From NCBI RefSeq assembly GCF_009299475.1, contig NZ_WBSN01000002.1:1-64000 (forward strand): a DNA stretch of 64,000 nucleotides. Direction: 5' to 3'. The notes beneath the pieces are model-generated. The model did no database searches, was not told where the DNA came from, and saw only the letters and a list, made by a program, of their open reading frames with translations. This DNA is from Bifidobacterium avesanii. Lineage in GTDB: Bacteria > Actinomycetota > Actinomycetes > Actinomycetales > Bifidobacteriaceae. Both the position numbers and the translations under genes were made by a program. Shown here in pieces: positions 49,581 through 58,105 of this stretch (within the stretch, counting starts at the first letter, position 1; each line of letters begins with the position of its first letter).

Positions 49581-50831
49581 TTACTGCGCGAGCGGCAGCG
49601 TGAGGGTGAACGTGCTGCCGGAGCCGGGCATGCTCCACACGGCGACGGTGCCGTGGTGGGTGAGCGCCACGTGCTTCACGATCGCGAGCCCCAGTCCGAT
49701 GCCGTCGGCCGTGCGGTCGTTCTGCTGCGAGCCGCGGTAGAAGCGCTCGAAGACGCGCTCCTGCTCCGCCTTGGGAATGCCGACGCCCTGATCGATCACG
49801 CGCACCACCGCATGGGCGCCGTCCTTGGTCTTCGCCACGGCCACGTTCACCGTGCCGCCCTCGTTCGAATACCCGATCGCGTTCTCCACGAGCTTGGTGA
49901 GCGCCACGCGGATCTGGTCGCCGTCGCCGTTGACCGTGAGCTCCCGGTCGCCGCCCAAGGCGAGTTTGATCCCCTGCCCTTTGGCCGTGGCGGAAAGCGC
50001 GTCCACCACCTCGCGCGCCTGGCCGAGCAGGGAGAGCCGGTTGGCGCTGGACGGCACGATCGGCTCCTGCGCCTTGATGAGCAGCAGCAGATCCGAGACC
50101 ATGCGGTTGAGCCGGCGGCTGGTGTGGCGCACCTCGCCGGCGTCCTCGGCGATGCGGGCCGGGTCGTCCGCGCTGTTGGCGATGTCGAACGACAGGCGCT
50201 CCAGCGCGGCGGTGGGCCTGAGCAGCTGCTCGGACACGTTGGTGATGAACGAGTCGCGCGTTTCGGCGAAGCGCACGGCGTCGCTCACGTCGTTGAGCAG
50301 CACGATCACGAAGCCGCCCACGCGCCCGACCGACACCTTGAGCCAGTTGGGGCGGGACACGCCCTGCGCCACGCCAGCGCCCGCGTCCCCGTCGTCGGAC
50401 CGGCCGGGCGCGGTGTGCGTGGTCAGGTCGAACGTCTCCTTGCCGCCGGTGCGCCGCACGCGGTCCACGGCCTCGAGCACGGCCTTGTCCACGATCGCGT
50501 CGTCCCGCACCACATTGAACCGGTAGGCCTGCGGATTGCAGCGGATCACCTCGTCGTCCGCATCCACCACGATCGAGCAGAGCGGCAGCATGGACAGCAG
50601 CGACGCGGTCTCGTCGTCGAGGTCGTCCGCGTCCGCCTCGTCGCCGGACTGCCGCGAGGCTCGGTGGTCCTTGCTCCAACGGTGCCACCACGCCCCCACC
50701 ATGCTGGTCACCGGCACGTTTCCCGTCTTCTCCGACACGCGGTCGTGCACCGCGCCGTACACCGCGAACCCCACGAACACCGCCACGGCCAGCGCGAGCA
50801 GCCCAAACACCACGAAAATCAGCGCATCCAT
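49581..50831 (-). CDS. PhoR/SenX3-like histidine kinase without the phosphoacceptor histidine
   Basis: 416 residues. One N-terminal membrane helix, a PAS-like region (SMLPLCSIVVDADDEVIRCN, NWLKVSVGRVGGFVIVLLND), then the kinase core. The ATPase part is complete: N-box VENAIGYSNEGG, G1 VIDQGVGIPKAEQERVFERF, G2 DGIGLGLAIVKHVAL. The H-box, however, reads FITNVSEQLLRPTAALERLS: Glu201 stands where family members have the histidine of NVSHELRTP. Canonical autophosphorylation is therefore not expected. GGAGGT abuts ATG 50831 with little space. Divergent from phoU, so a phosphate-signalling link is likely. No response regulator is adjacent. Confidence 0.88.
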   Translation of the reverse strand: MDALIFVVFGLLALAVAVFVGFAVYGAVHDRVSEKTGNVPVTSMVGAWWHRWSKDHRASRQSGDEADADDLDDETASLLSMLPLCSIVVDADDEVIRCNPQAYRFNVVRDDAIVDKAVLEAVDRVRRTGGKETFDLTTHTAPGRSDDGDAGAGVAQGVSRPNWLKVSVGRVGGFVIVLLNDVSDAVRFAETRDSFITNVSEQLLRPTAALERLSFDIANSADDPARIAEDAGEVRHTSRRLNRMVSDLLLLIKAQEPIVPSSANRLSLLGQAREVVDALSATAKGQGIKLALGGDRELTVNGDGDQIRVALTKLVENAIGYSNEGGTVNVAVAKTKDGAHAVVRVIDQGVGIPKAEQERVFERFYRGSQQNDRTADGIGLGLAIVKHVALTHHGTVAVWSMPGSGSTFTLTLPLAQ

Positions 50832-50884
50832 ACCTCCATTGTGGCAGACGAACGACGCGCGCAATGCCGCCGGACGTCTTTTTG

Positions 50885-50898
50885 CGTGAGCGCTCACG
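50885..50898. promoter_or_regulatory. LacI-type operator-like palindrome
   Basis: CGTGAGCGCTCACG is a perfect 14-bp palindrome of LacI/GalR type, 54 bp upstream of the kinase-like start and 140 bp before phoU. A regulator cannot be assigned. Confidence 0.45.
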
Positions 50899-51037
50899 GC
50901 CGTTTCCGGACAAATTCCGGGGGAACAGGAAGGTGAACATTCAGCCAACACGCGGTTTCTTTTGCCGTTTCCTTTGGCGTGCATCGTTTTCAGCGAATAG
51001 AATGGCATAGGTTGTAACCTAAGAGGAAAGGCTCAAA

Positions 51038-51718
51038 ATGCGCGTTATTTTCAATGAGGAGATGAAGGCCGTCGCCGATGATCTCGACCGCATGGCCCAG
51101 GACGTCAGCAAGGCGATCAAGGGCGCCGGCGCGGCGCTGCTCAACTCCGACGTTGAGGCCGCCCAGACCGTCATCGACGGCGACATCGAGATCGACGCGC
51201 TGGAATCCAGCGTGATCGACCAGTGCGTCAAGCTGCTGGCCAAGCAGAACCCGGTCGCCACCGACCTGCGCGTGGTCGTCTCCACGATCCGCCTGGCCGC
51301 CACGTTCGAGCGCATGGGCGATCTGGCCAAGCACGTGGCCGAAACCGCCCGCCGCACCTACCCGCAGTCCGCGCTGACCGACGAGGCCCGCCCGGTCGTC
51401 GAGCAAATGGTCGCGTTCCTGGACACCACCGCCGACCGTCTGCCGGCCATGCTGTCCGACCGCGACACCAAGATCGCCCAGCAGGTCATCCTCGACGACG
51501 ACAAGCTCGACGAGCTGCACCACCAGACCTTCGACATCATGCTTTCGGACAACTACGACGGCGACAAGCAGCACCTCATCGACCTGGTGCTCTTCGGCCG
51601 CTTCCTGGAGCGCCTCGGCGACCACGCCGTGTCCGCCGCCCGTCGCGTGGTGTACATCGTCTCCGGCTTCGATCCGTCCAAGAAGCCGGGCCCGGACGAG
51701 GGCACCAACATCGACTGA
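51038..51718 (+). CDS. phoU: Phosphate signalling protein PhoU
   Basis: 226 residues with AGAGGAAAGG before ATG 51038. Two PhoU three-helix repeats: the first with DLRVVVSTIRLAATFERMGDLAKHVAETARR, the second with DLVLFGRFLERLGDHAVSAARRVVYIVSG, both quoted around their E/DxxxD metal motifs (ERMGDLA and ERLGDHA). PhoU links the Pst transporter to the PhoR kinase and restrains the Pho response. Pst genes are not in this window; the divergent neighbour is the kinase-like protein. Confidence 0.95.
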   Translation: MRVIFNEEMKAVADDLDRMAQDVSKAIKGAGAALLNSDVEAAQTVIDGDIEIDALESSVIDQCVKLLAKQNPVATDLRVVVSTIRLAATFERMGDLAKHVAETARRTYPQSALTDEARPVVEQMVAFLDTTADRLPAMLSDRDTKIAQQVILDDDKLDELHHQTFDIMLSDNYDGDKQHLIDLVLFGRFLERLGDHAVSAARRVVYIVSGFDPSKKPGPDEGTNID

Positions 51719-51775
51719 TCGCGCTGATCGCTGATCGCCGGTTTTCGGCGTTTCCGCAATCTCCGCAATCTCCAT

Positions 51776-51813
51776 GCGAAGGCCGCTCGGGATAGTTCCC
51801 GGGCGGCCTTCGC
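51776..51813 (+). terminator. Terminator of phoU
   Basis: GCGAAGGCCGC and GCGGCCTTCGC stem. Confidence 0.75.
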
Positions 51814-51834
51814 GTATTCGAGTGCCCTCCTGAA

Positions 51835-51930
51835 GGACCGGGAGCGGGCACTCCCTGTCCAAGGCGTTCAGGAATGGCGGAATTGCAAGGATTATCACCG
51901 TCGTGGACAGGGAGTGGGCGCTCCCGGTCC
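51835..51930. repeat. 96-nt inverted repeat between phoU and the MefA-type gene
   Basis: Arms of 26 bp (51835-51860, GGACCGGGAGCGGGCACTCC onward; 51905-51930) complement each other apart from a few bases. Lies between convergent genes. Confidence 0.65.
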
Positions 51931-51954
51931 GGATTGTCCGTGGCGGAGGGCGCG

Positions 51955-53307
51955 TCACACCTCGAAGCGCTCCCAGTCCTTGGATGCGGGGATGCGGCGG
52001 ATCGGCGACAGCACCGCGATGAGCAGGCCCAGCACGCCGAACACGACGGTCGCCGACGCCATCACGGTGAACCCGCCGGGCACGTACTGCAGCGTCCAGC
52101 CGGCGGCCATCGGCGCGAACCCGCCCAGCAGACCGACCAGCGTTTCGAACACCGAGGAGACGCGACCCTGCATGTCCTCCGGTGTGCGGCCGTACATGAA
52201 GCCGAACAGGCCGGCGTTGAGCGTGGGCATCACGAGACCGATCGCGGACAGACACACGAAGATCGTCACGTACGAGGCGTCGAACACCAGCGGCGCGAAG
52301 CAGCACAGGTTGAATGCCGTGGAGGCGACGACGGTAGGGCCCACCGGCAGCCGGTCGGCGACCTTGCCGGCGAGGAACGCGCCAACGAGCGAGCACACGC
52401 CCATGCCGGTGAAGATGAGGCCGATCCTGAAGCCGCTCTCCCCGTCGGCGATGAGCTTGAGCTGCGCCGCAGTCTCCAATCCGGCGAAACCGATGTTGAG
52501 CAGCGCGCCGAAGAGGATGATCCACGGCAGGGTCGCGCGCGTGAGGGTCCAGCGCCAGCCGGCGGCGAAGTCGGCCGCGAAGTTCGCAAGGAACGACCGA
52601 CGGGATGCTGCTGTCACGGCGGCGGGTACGGCGGAGTCAGCGGCATCGGCGGGTTCGGCGATGTCCCCGGCCGCCTCGCCCCGCTTGGGCAGCAGCGCCG
52701 AGCATGCGCCGCCGACGAGGGAGACGACGGCGGAGACGGCCATGGGCAGCCACGCCGCGACGCCGAACAGCGCGCCGGAGACGGGGCTGGACGTGAGCGC
52801 GACCGCCGACTCGCGGCCCTCGCGTACGGCCTGCGCCTTGGCGAACCGTTCGGTGGGGATGAGCGATCGCAGGATGGCGTCCGTGGAGGCGCCGAGCAGG
52901 CCGGAGATCATGCCGAGCACGAGCACGGCGACGACCAGAACGGGCACGGTGAGCGTGCCGGTCGCCACGCAAACCGCCAATACGGCGGCGACGGCGCACT
53001 GGCCGAGCCCCTGACCGATCATGAGCCTGCGGCGGTCATGGCGGTCCACGATCACGCCGCCGACGGGCATGAGCACCATCATGACGACCATGGAAACGGT
53101 GGCGAGCGCGCCCGCCACGAATTCGGAGCGGGAGATCTCGAAGGCGATGAGCGGCAGGGCGAAGGTCTGGAGGGCGTCGGCGAACACGTCGGCGGTGTCC
53201 GCGGTGAACCACATGGCGTAGTGCGGCGTGCGCCACAGGGACCGGGCTTGAGGCTTGGCCTCCGGGGCATCGGCGGCGACGGATGAGGGGATGGATTGGC
53301 TGGACAT
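51955..53307 (-). CDS. MFS efflux transporter, MefA (DHA3)-like, downstream copy
   Basis: 450 residues, 12 membrane helices with a Ser/Ala-rich cytoplasmic insertion in the middle (about 218-245). The loop 2-3 motif is GGVIVDRHDRRRLMIGQGLG; the N-terminus LWRTPHYAMWFTADTADVFA matches the second copy at 53829 (LWKSRRYRLWFASDSADSFS). DHA3 members export macrolides and other drugs. AAGGAATC lies before ATG 53307. A 370-nt leader with a 9-codon peptide precedes it. Confidence 0.88.
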   Translation of the reverse strand: MSSQSIPSSVAADAPEAKPQARSLWRTPHYAMWFTADTADVFADALQTFALPLIAFEISRSEFVAGALATVSMVVMMVLMPVGGVIVDRHDRRRLMIGQGLGQCAVAAVLAVCVATGTLTVPVLVVAVLVLGMISGLLGASTDAILRSLIPTERFAKAQAVREGRESAVALTSSPVSGALFGVAAWLPMAVSAVVSLVGGACSALLPKRGEAAGDIAEPADAADSAVPAAVTAASRRSFLANFAADFAAGWRWTLTRATLPWIILFGALLNIGFAGLETAAQLKLIADGESGFRIGLIFTGMGVCSLVGAFLAGKVADRLPVGPTVVASTAFNLCCFAPLVFDASYVTIFVCLSAIGLVMPTLNAGLFGFMYGRTPEDMQGRVSSVFETLVGLLGGFAPMAAGWTLQYVPGGFTVMASATVVFGVLGLLIAVLSPIRRIPASKDWERFEV

Positions 53308-53309
53308 GA

Positions 53310-53679
53310 TGATTCCTTAACGGTAAAACACGCGGGTAAACGCGCGCGATATGGCTGCGGATGCGCAAACGCAAGCGGGCCGGCGCAAACGGACCGGCGC
53401 GTGGCTGAACGGCGGCAACAGCACATGCGGCCGCAACGGCGAACGCATGGCGATGTGAAAGGAACGAGCCGGCTTCCGCGCATCGCATCGCGGCACGGCA
53501 CGGCATGGCGGCGTCGTCGACATATGGCATGGTGATCGGTCATCGGCCTGCGCCCCGCGCGATACGGAAAACACCGCACAGCGCGGAGGGCGCGGCAAAC
53601 CCGTGCGACGCGACCCCGCCGGCATTGCACTCAGCCGGAACCGGGCGCCGCGCGCCTCACCGTCCAACAACCGTATGAA
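53310..53679 (-). other. Long 5' leader of the downstream MefA-type gene
   Basis: About 370 nt with no supported gene. Several GC-rich inverted segments (for example CCGCGCCC and GGGCGCGG near 53590) could fold into alternative hairpins. Confidence 0.4.
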
Positions 53680-53709
53680 TCAGCGGTCCTCTTCGGTCAT
53701 GATGATCAT
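53680..53709 (-). CDS. 9-residue leader peptide candidate (MIIMTEEDR)
   Basis: AAGGAG lies 7 nt before ATG 53709; the frame has nine codons and stops at TGA 53680-53682. It lies between the two MefA-type genes, 372 nt before the downstream one. A strong ribosome-binding site on such a short frame ahead of a long leader is typical of attenuation peptides, and mefA-type resistance genes are known to use one. No experimental support. Confidence 0.45.
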   Translation of the reverse strand: MIIMTEEDR

Positions 53710-53828
53710 GACGACTCCTTAGAAACCCGGCCGGCACCCTCGCCGCCCGGAATCAAATGATGCGTCCAGCGTATCATGCCCCCCATGCGCGCCAAATTCC
53801 GGCGGGTTCCCCGGCAGCATACGGCCGG

Positions 53829-55070
53829 TCACAGTTCCGCGTCGGCCCAGTCGGAGGGCGCGGGAATGGTGCGCAGGGACGTGAGGGCCGTGATGGCGAG
53901 CGTGACGAGCGCAAAGACGCAGCACATGACCATCACGCCGTGGAAGCCCGGACCCGACTGGAGCATCCACCCGACGAGCGCCGGGACGAAGGCGCTGAGC
54001 ATCACCGCCCCCGTGTTGAGCACGGCGTCGGCGCGCCCTTGCATGCGCACGGGGATCTTGCCATAGATGAAGCCGAGCATGCCGGCGTTGTCCGCGGGAA
54101 ACAGGAACGAGGATACGGTCATGCACGCGAGGATGACCGCGTAGTCGGCGCTGACCGTCATGGACACCAGACAGGCGGTGAACACCACGCAGTTGGCGAT
54201 GCTCACCAGACCGGAGGGGAACGTGTCGCTGATCTTCACCGCGCATAGGGATCCGAGCAGCATGCCCACGCCGGCGCCCGTGTCCACCAGACCGATGAGC
54301 ACCGGGTCCGTGCCGCGCGCGGCGAGCATGAGCGACACGCCCAGCGTCTCCGCATAGCAGGCGACGTTCATGACCGTGGCGGACACGGTGAACCACAGGA
54401 AGCGGGGTTTGCCGGCCGCCCACGCGAGCCCCTCCCGCAGGCTGGACCAGAAGGACTGGCGGGACCGAGACTCGCCGTCGCGGGTCGGGTCGTTCGCCGG
54501 CAGTCCGATCGCGGTGAGGGAACTGGCGGCGTGCAGCGCGGCCGCGCCCAGAAACGGCACGGACGAGGACGCCCGGTACAGCGCGCCGGCGATGGCGCCG
54601 GAGGCCATGCCGAGCACCGATTCGCGGGTTTCGCGCATGGCGTGGGCGCGGGCGAAGGTTTCGAGCGGGATCAGGGATTTGAGGATCGCGTTGTTCGACG
54701 GGCCGAGCAAACCGGTGTTGAGCGCGAACAGCACCATCAGCAGCCCGAAGGTGATCGGGTTCAGCGCGTGCAGCCACAGACCGGCCGCCGTGACGAGCGC
54801 CAGCGCGGTGCCTATGCCGCCGAGCCAGAGCATCATGCGCCGGCGGTCGTGGCGGTCGGCCAGCACGCCGCCGAACGGCATGCACAGCATGGCGACGACC
54901 TGTCCCGCGGCGACGGTCAGGCCCGCGACGAACTGGGAATTCGACAGGGACAGGGCGATGAGCGGAACGGCGAACAGCCTCAGCTGGCGCGAGAAGGAAT
55001 CCGCGGAGTCGGAGGCGAACCACAGGCGGTAGCGGCGGGATTTCCACAGGGAATGGCTGGGTTGCGCCAT
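53829..55070 (-). CDS. MFS efflux transporter, MefA (DHA3)-like, upstream copy
   Basis: 413 residues, 12 membrane helices, AAGGAGG 8 nt before ATG 55070. Shares GGVLADRHDRRRMMLWLGGI, SLIPLETFARAHAMRETRES and the C-terminal IYGKIPVRMQGRADAVLNTG with the downstream copy (SLIPTERFAKAQAVREGRES, MYGRTPEDMQGRVSSVFETL), so the two arose by duplication and then diverged widely. Drug or metabolite efflux is likely; substrate unknown. Confidence 0.88.
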   Translation of the reverse strand: MAQPSHSLWKSRRYRLWFASDSADSFSRQLRLFAVPLIALSLSNSQFVAGLTVAAGQVVAMLCMPFGGVLADRHDRRRMMLWLGGIGTALALVTAAGLWLHALNPITFGLLMVLFALNTGLLGPSNNAILKSLIPLETFARAHAMRETRESVLGMASGAIAGALYRASSSVPFLGAAALHAASSLTAIGLPANDPTRDGESRSRQSFWSSLREGLAWAAGKPRFLWFTVSATVMNVACYAETLGVSLMLAARGTDPVLIGLVDTGAGVGMLLGSLCAVKISDTFPSGLVSIANCVVFTACLVSMTVSADYAVILACMTVSSFLFPADNAGMLGFIYGKIPVRMQGRADAVLNTGAVMLSAFVPALVGWMLQSGPGFHGVMVMCCVFALVTLAITALTSLRTIPAPSDWADAEL

Positions 55071-55082
55071 GTTCGGGGCCTC

Positions 55083-55296
55083 CTTGGAGGAATCCGATGC
55101 ACGGAATCATGGTGCCGTTGTTCCGTGAGTCGGAAAACCAACATCACCGATCATACCCGCACACGACCGGCCGCCATTTTCCGGGGAATCGGCAGCCCAA
55201 TCGCACAGACTGCGGATTCACGGAACGGGAACGCCCTCGTTCCGTGAGCCGGATGCGCGGAGCAGCATGCCCCGGATATGTCAAGGGGATAACGCC
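55083..55296. other. Promoter region of the MefA-type genes
   Basis: No gene. A hairpin at about 55213-55252 is built from TTCACGGAACG and CGTTCCGTGAG, and TTCCGTGAGTCGG occurs again near 55119, suggesting a repeated operator or hairpin motif. Confidence 0.4.
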
Positions 55297-55341
55297 AAAG
55301 GGGCCGTTTCCACGGCATATCACCATGGAAACGGCCCCTTT
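55297..55341 (-). terminator. Terminator of gpmA
   Basis: AAAGGGGCCGTTTCCA and its exact complement, 24 nt past the gpmA stop. Confidence 0.8.
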
Positions 55342-55364
55342 CGACGTCAAATGACCTCAGAGAC

Positions 55365-56105
55365 TCACTTCTGGCCCTGGGCGGCGACGGCGGCGGCACC
55401 GGCGGCGGCGGCCTCCGGGTCCAGGTACTCGCCACGCGGCTTGATCGGCTTGAAGTTCTCGTCCAGCTCGTAGAGCAGCGGGATGGCGGTCGGGATGTTG
55501 ACCTTGGCGATCTCGTCCTCGGACAGGTTGTCCAGCATCTTGACGATGGCGCGCAGGGAGTTGCCGTGGGCCGCGATCAGGACGGTCTTGCCGGCGCGGA
55601 GCTCCGGCTCGATGGCGGACTCGAAGTACGGCTTCACACGGTCGACCACGTTGGCCAGGCACTCGGCCTCCGGCACCGGATCGCCGGCGTAGCGCGGGTC
55701 GTTGTTCTGCGCGTACTGGTCGTTCGGGTCGATCTCGGGCGGCGGGGTGGCGTAGGAGCGGCGCCACAGCATGAACTTCTCGTCGCCGTACTCCTCGCGG
55801 ATCTGGGTCTTGTTCTTGCCCTGCAGGGCGCCGTAGTGGCGCTCGTTGAGGCGCCAGCTGCGCTCGACGGGGATCCACAGGCGATCGGCCGCGTCAAGGG
55901 CGATGTTGGCGGTGTTGATGGCGCGACGCAGCAAGGAGGTGAACACGATGTCCGGAAGGACGTTCTTCTCCTTGAGCAGCTCGCCGCCGTGCTTGGCTTC
56001 GGCTTCGCCCTGCTCGGTCAGCGGGACGTCCACCCAGCCGGTGAACTGATTGGTCTTGTTCCATGCGCTCTGTCCGTGACGGAGCAGTACTAGTTTGTAA
56101 GTCAT
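55365..56105 (-). CDS. gpmA: 2,3-bisphosphoglycerate-dependent phosphoglycerate mutase
   Basis: 246 residues. Interconverts 3- and 2-phosphoglycerate in glycolysis (lower part of the bifid shunt). Motifs: [20 protein letters not shown] (phosphohistidine), [31 protein letters not shown] and [15 protein letters not shown] (second His). An Ala-rich tail closes the protein. TAGACT lies 7 nt before ATG 56105, with no ribosome-binding site, so the mRNA is probably leaderless. Confidence 0.96.
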   Translation of the reverse strand: MTYKLVLLRHGQSAWNKTNQFTGWVDVPLTEQGEAEAKHGGELLKEKNVLPDIVFTSLLRRAINTANIALDAADRLWIPVERSWRLNERHYGALQGKNKTQIREEYGDEKFMLWRRSYATPPPEIDPNDQYAQNNDPRYAGDPVPEAECLANVVDRVKPYFESAIEPELRAGKTVLIAAHGNSLRAIVKMLDNLSEDEIAKVNIPTAIPLLYELDENFKPIKPRGEYLDPEAAAAGAAAVAAQGQK

Positions 56106-56466
56106 AGTTCGCAGTCTAGCGCCCGGCACGGCCAAAATCGAGGGTCGCGCGGCCGATTGTCCGGCCTTTGGGCGGCGATGGGCGCGGCGTTCACCGACCG
56201 TTCACCGACCGGACGCGCCGACCGGCATTCCCGACAGCTCCGGCGTAAGAAAACCACCGGCATGGGACCGGGCCGACCGGGGGCGCGGTTCATGCGGCAC
56301 GCCGGCCGCACATCGACCGGACATCGACCAGACATCGGTCGGAACGCCGAATAGCGTGCGGGATGCGGCGTGCAGCCCGCGCACGGACGGCCACAAGGCA
56401 ATGTGTGCCACGACTACATGCTCGCCAACGGGTGCGACCCACGCACGGACGGCCACAAACCGACGG
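56106..56466. other. Intergenic between gpmA and menA
   Basis: No gene seen. Short direct repeats: GTTCACCGACC twice (about 56189-56212), ACATCGACC-type units three times (about 56308-56340) and CGCACGGACGGCCACAA twice (about 56379 and 56441). Confidence 0.4.
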
Positions 56467-57537
56467 CTACACACCGAGGAACAAGCCGGGCACCATGGCC
56501 GGCAGCACCGCGCACAGCACGAACAACGCGGCGAACGCCAGACTCTGCCCACTGGCGGCCATGAACGCCGGCCGGAACGCACGCGCCCATGCACACCGGG
56601 CCAGACGCCACGGCAGCACCGCGCCGGCGATCAGCATAGCCGCGGCGCCGACCGCGCCCCACAGCAGCCATCCGGCCGCCGCGCCCACGAGCACCTCCGA
56701 GGCCGCGCAGACCGCGAGAGCCGCCCGGGCGGCCCGCTCCCCCAGCCGGACCGCCAGCGTGCGCTTGCCGTGCGCGCGGTCGTCGTTCAAGTCCCTCAAG
56801 TTGTTGACCATGAGCAGCATCACGGCGTTGAGCCCACAGCAGACGGCCCCGAGCGCGCCGGGCGGGTCGAGGCCGCCGGTCAGGGCGTATTCGGTGCCCA
56901 ACACCGCCGCGAGGCCGAAGAACGCGAACACCGAAAGCTCCCCGAATCCGGCGTATCCGTAGGGGTGGCGTCCGCCCGTGTAGAACCATCCGGCGAGCAG
57001 GCTGACCGCGCCCACCGCCAACAGCCACCACGCGCGGGTGACCGCAATGGCGGCCAAGCCGCAGACGCATGCCGCCCCGGACGCGACGCCGGCGGCCGCA
57101 AGCACCAGCCGCGGCGGCACGCCGGATGCGACGAGCCGCTGGAACGCACCGGGACGGGACGGATCCGCACCGGAGCGCACCGATGCCTTCGCCGTTGGTT
57201 CCCCGCTCGATTCCCCGCTCGACTCCCCGCGGTTGGCGTCGCTGCCGCGAATGCCGTCCGAATAGTCGTTGGCGAAGTTGACCGCAATCTGCAGGAGCAA
57301 CGCCACCGCGGCGCACAGGACGGTCACCACCCAGAACCGGGATCCGAACATCTGGTAGCGCATCTGCGCCGCCGTGCACCACCCGGGCTGGGGGAAGAGT
57401 TCGGGGCAGGCGGGCGGCAGGACGGATCGCCACGCGGCGGCCGCACCCACGGCCACGGGCGCGATCGACGCCGGCAAGGTGCGCGGACGGGCGCCGACGA
57501 GCCAGAGACATGGGGAAATGCGGGAGGAAGTCGTCAT
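56467..57537 (-). CDS. menA: 1,4-dihydroxy-2-naphthoate prenyltransferase (MenA-like, UbiA superfamily)
   Basis: 356 residues, about nine membrane helices. First Asp-rich motif ALLLQIAVNFANDYSDGIRG and second NNLRDLNDDRAHGKRTLAVR, both with the metal-binding aspartates intact; WLVGARPRTLPASIAPVAVG starts the protein as in MenA. A Gly/Ser/Glu-rich insertion follows the first motif (about 105-130). MenA prenylates DHNA to demethylmenaquinone. No other menaquinone gene is in the window, so the DHNA might be taken up. GGAGG lies close to ATG 57537, with TATATT just before it. Confidence 0.88.
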   Translation of the reverse strand: MTTSSRISPCLWLVGARPRTLPASIAPVAVGAAAAWRSVLPPACPELFPQPGWCTAAQMRYQMFGSRFWVVTVLCAAVALLLQIAVNFANDYSDGIRGSDANRGESSGESSGEPTAKASVRSGADPSRPGAFQRLVASGVPPRLVLAAAGVASGAACVCGLAAIAVTRAWWLLAVGAVSLLAGWFYTGGRHPYGYAGFGELSVFAFFGLAAVLGTEYALTGGLDPPGALGAVCCGLNAVMLLMVNNLRDLNDDRAHGKRTLAVRLGERAARAALAVCAASEVLVGAAAGWLLWGAVGAAAMLIAGAVLPWRLARCAWARAFRPAFMAASGQSLAFAALFVLCAVLPAMVPGLFLGV

Positions 57538-57858
57538 GCCTCCAATATAAGCGGCCAGCCAAGGCCCTGGGACGACGGCGGATCGTGGACGGCGAAGACA
57601 TCCGGGGACATGGAGCGCCGGGGTGCCAGCCGAAATACCGGCCAGACTGTCGACCGTGACACTGACCGTGACGGAGCGCGGACGGTCAACGTCACGGCAT
57701 CTCAAAACCGTTGGAATTCCGCGGTTTTCGCATTGCAACTACGGACGGGACGCGGCCACTGTCACGGCCATTGTCATGTCTCCGGTCACCGTCACGCCGC
57801 AGCGCCACCGTAACAACACCGCCGCAGCACACGAACGACTACAGGACAGGCAAACCTT
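57538..57858. other. Intergenic with repeated CCGTGAC/GTCACGG motifs
   Basis: No gene. CCGTGAC or its inverse occurs about six times between 57655 and 57805. TTGGAATTCCGCGGTTTTCG near 57712 resembles the inside of family D repeats. Confidence 0.4.
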
Positions 57859-57974
57859 GATCTCTGACCTAGCGAAACGGGTGGAACCCCGCATCGACCG
57901 CCTGAAAACGGCGGAACGACATTGCGTGGAAGCGTGGTTTCGGTGTTCCTTGCCTGCGCATGCGGTCAGAAATC
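57859..57974. repeat. Dispersed repeat, family D, copy 2 (MITE-like)
   Basis: Bounded by ATCTCTGACCTA and GGTCAGAAAT; the interior has GAAAACGGCGGAACGAC in the same place as copy 1 at 27509-27628. Confidence 0.75.
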
Positions 57975-57998
57975 GGCATGCACCCGCAGAAAACGAAA

Positions 57999-58037
57999 AG
58001 GCCCTCCCAGCGGAGAAAATCCGCCAAGGAGGGCCTT
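57999..58037 (-). terminator. Terminator of lysS
   Basis: AAGGCCCTCC and GGAGGGCCTT, then TTTTCGTTTTC on the minus strand. Confidence 0.85.
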
Positions 58038-58105
58038 GGGAAACGGCCGAATCGGCTCAATCGGCCACCGGCCGGCAGCCGATTAAGCCGTCGGCCGGCC
58101 GCGCG

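Noticed and set aside
53036-53630. Minus-strand frames covering the leader of the downstream MefA-type gene
   Set aside because: They overlap the transporter start in another frame and have no ribosome-binding site; the short 53680-53709 frame is better supported.
55144-55435. Small minus-strand frames between gpmA and the transporter
   Set aside because: They run through the gpmA terminator and a hairpin and have no ribosome-binding site.
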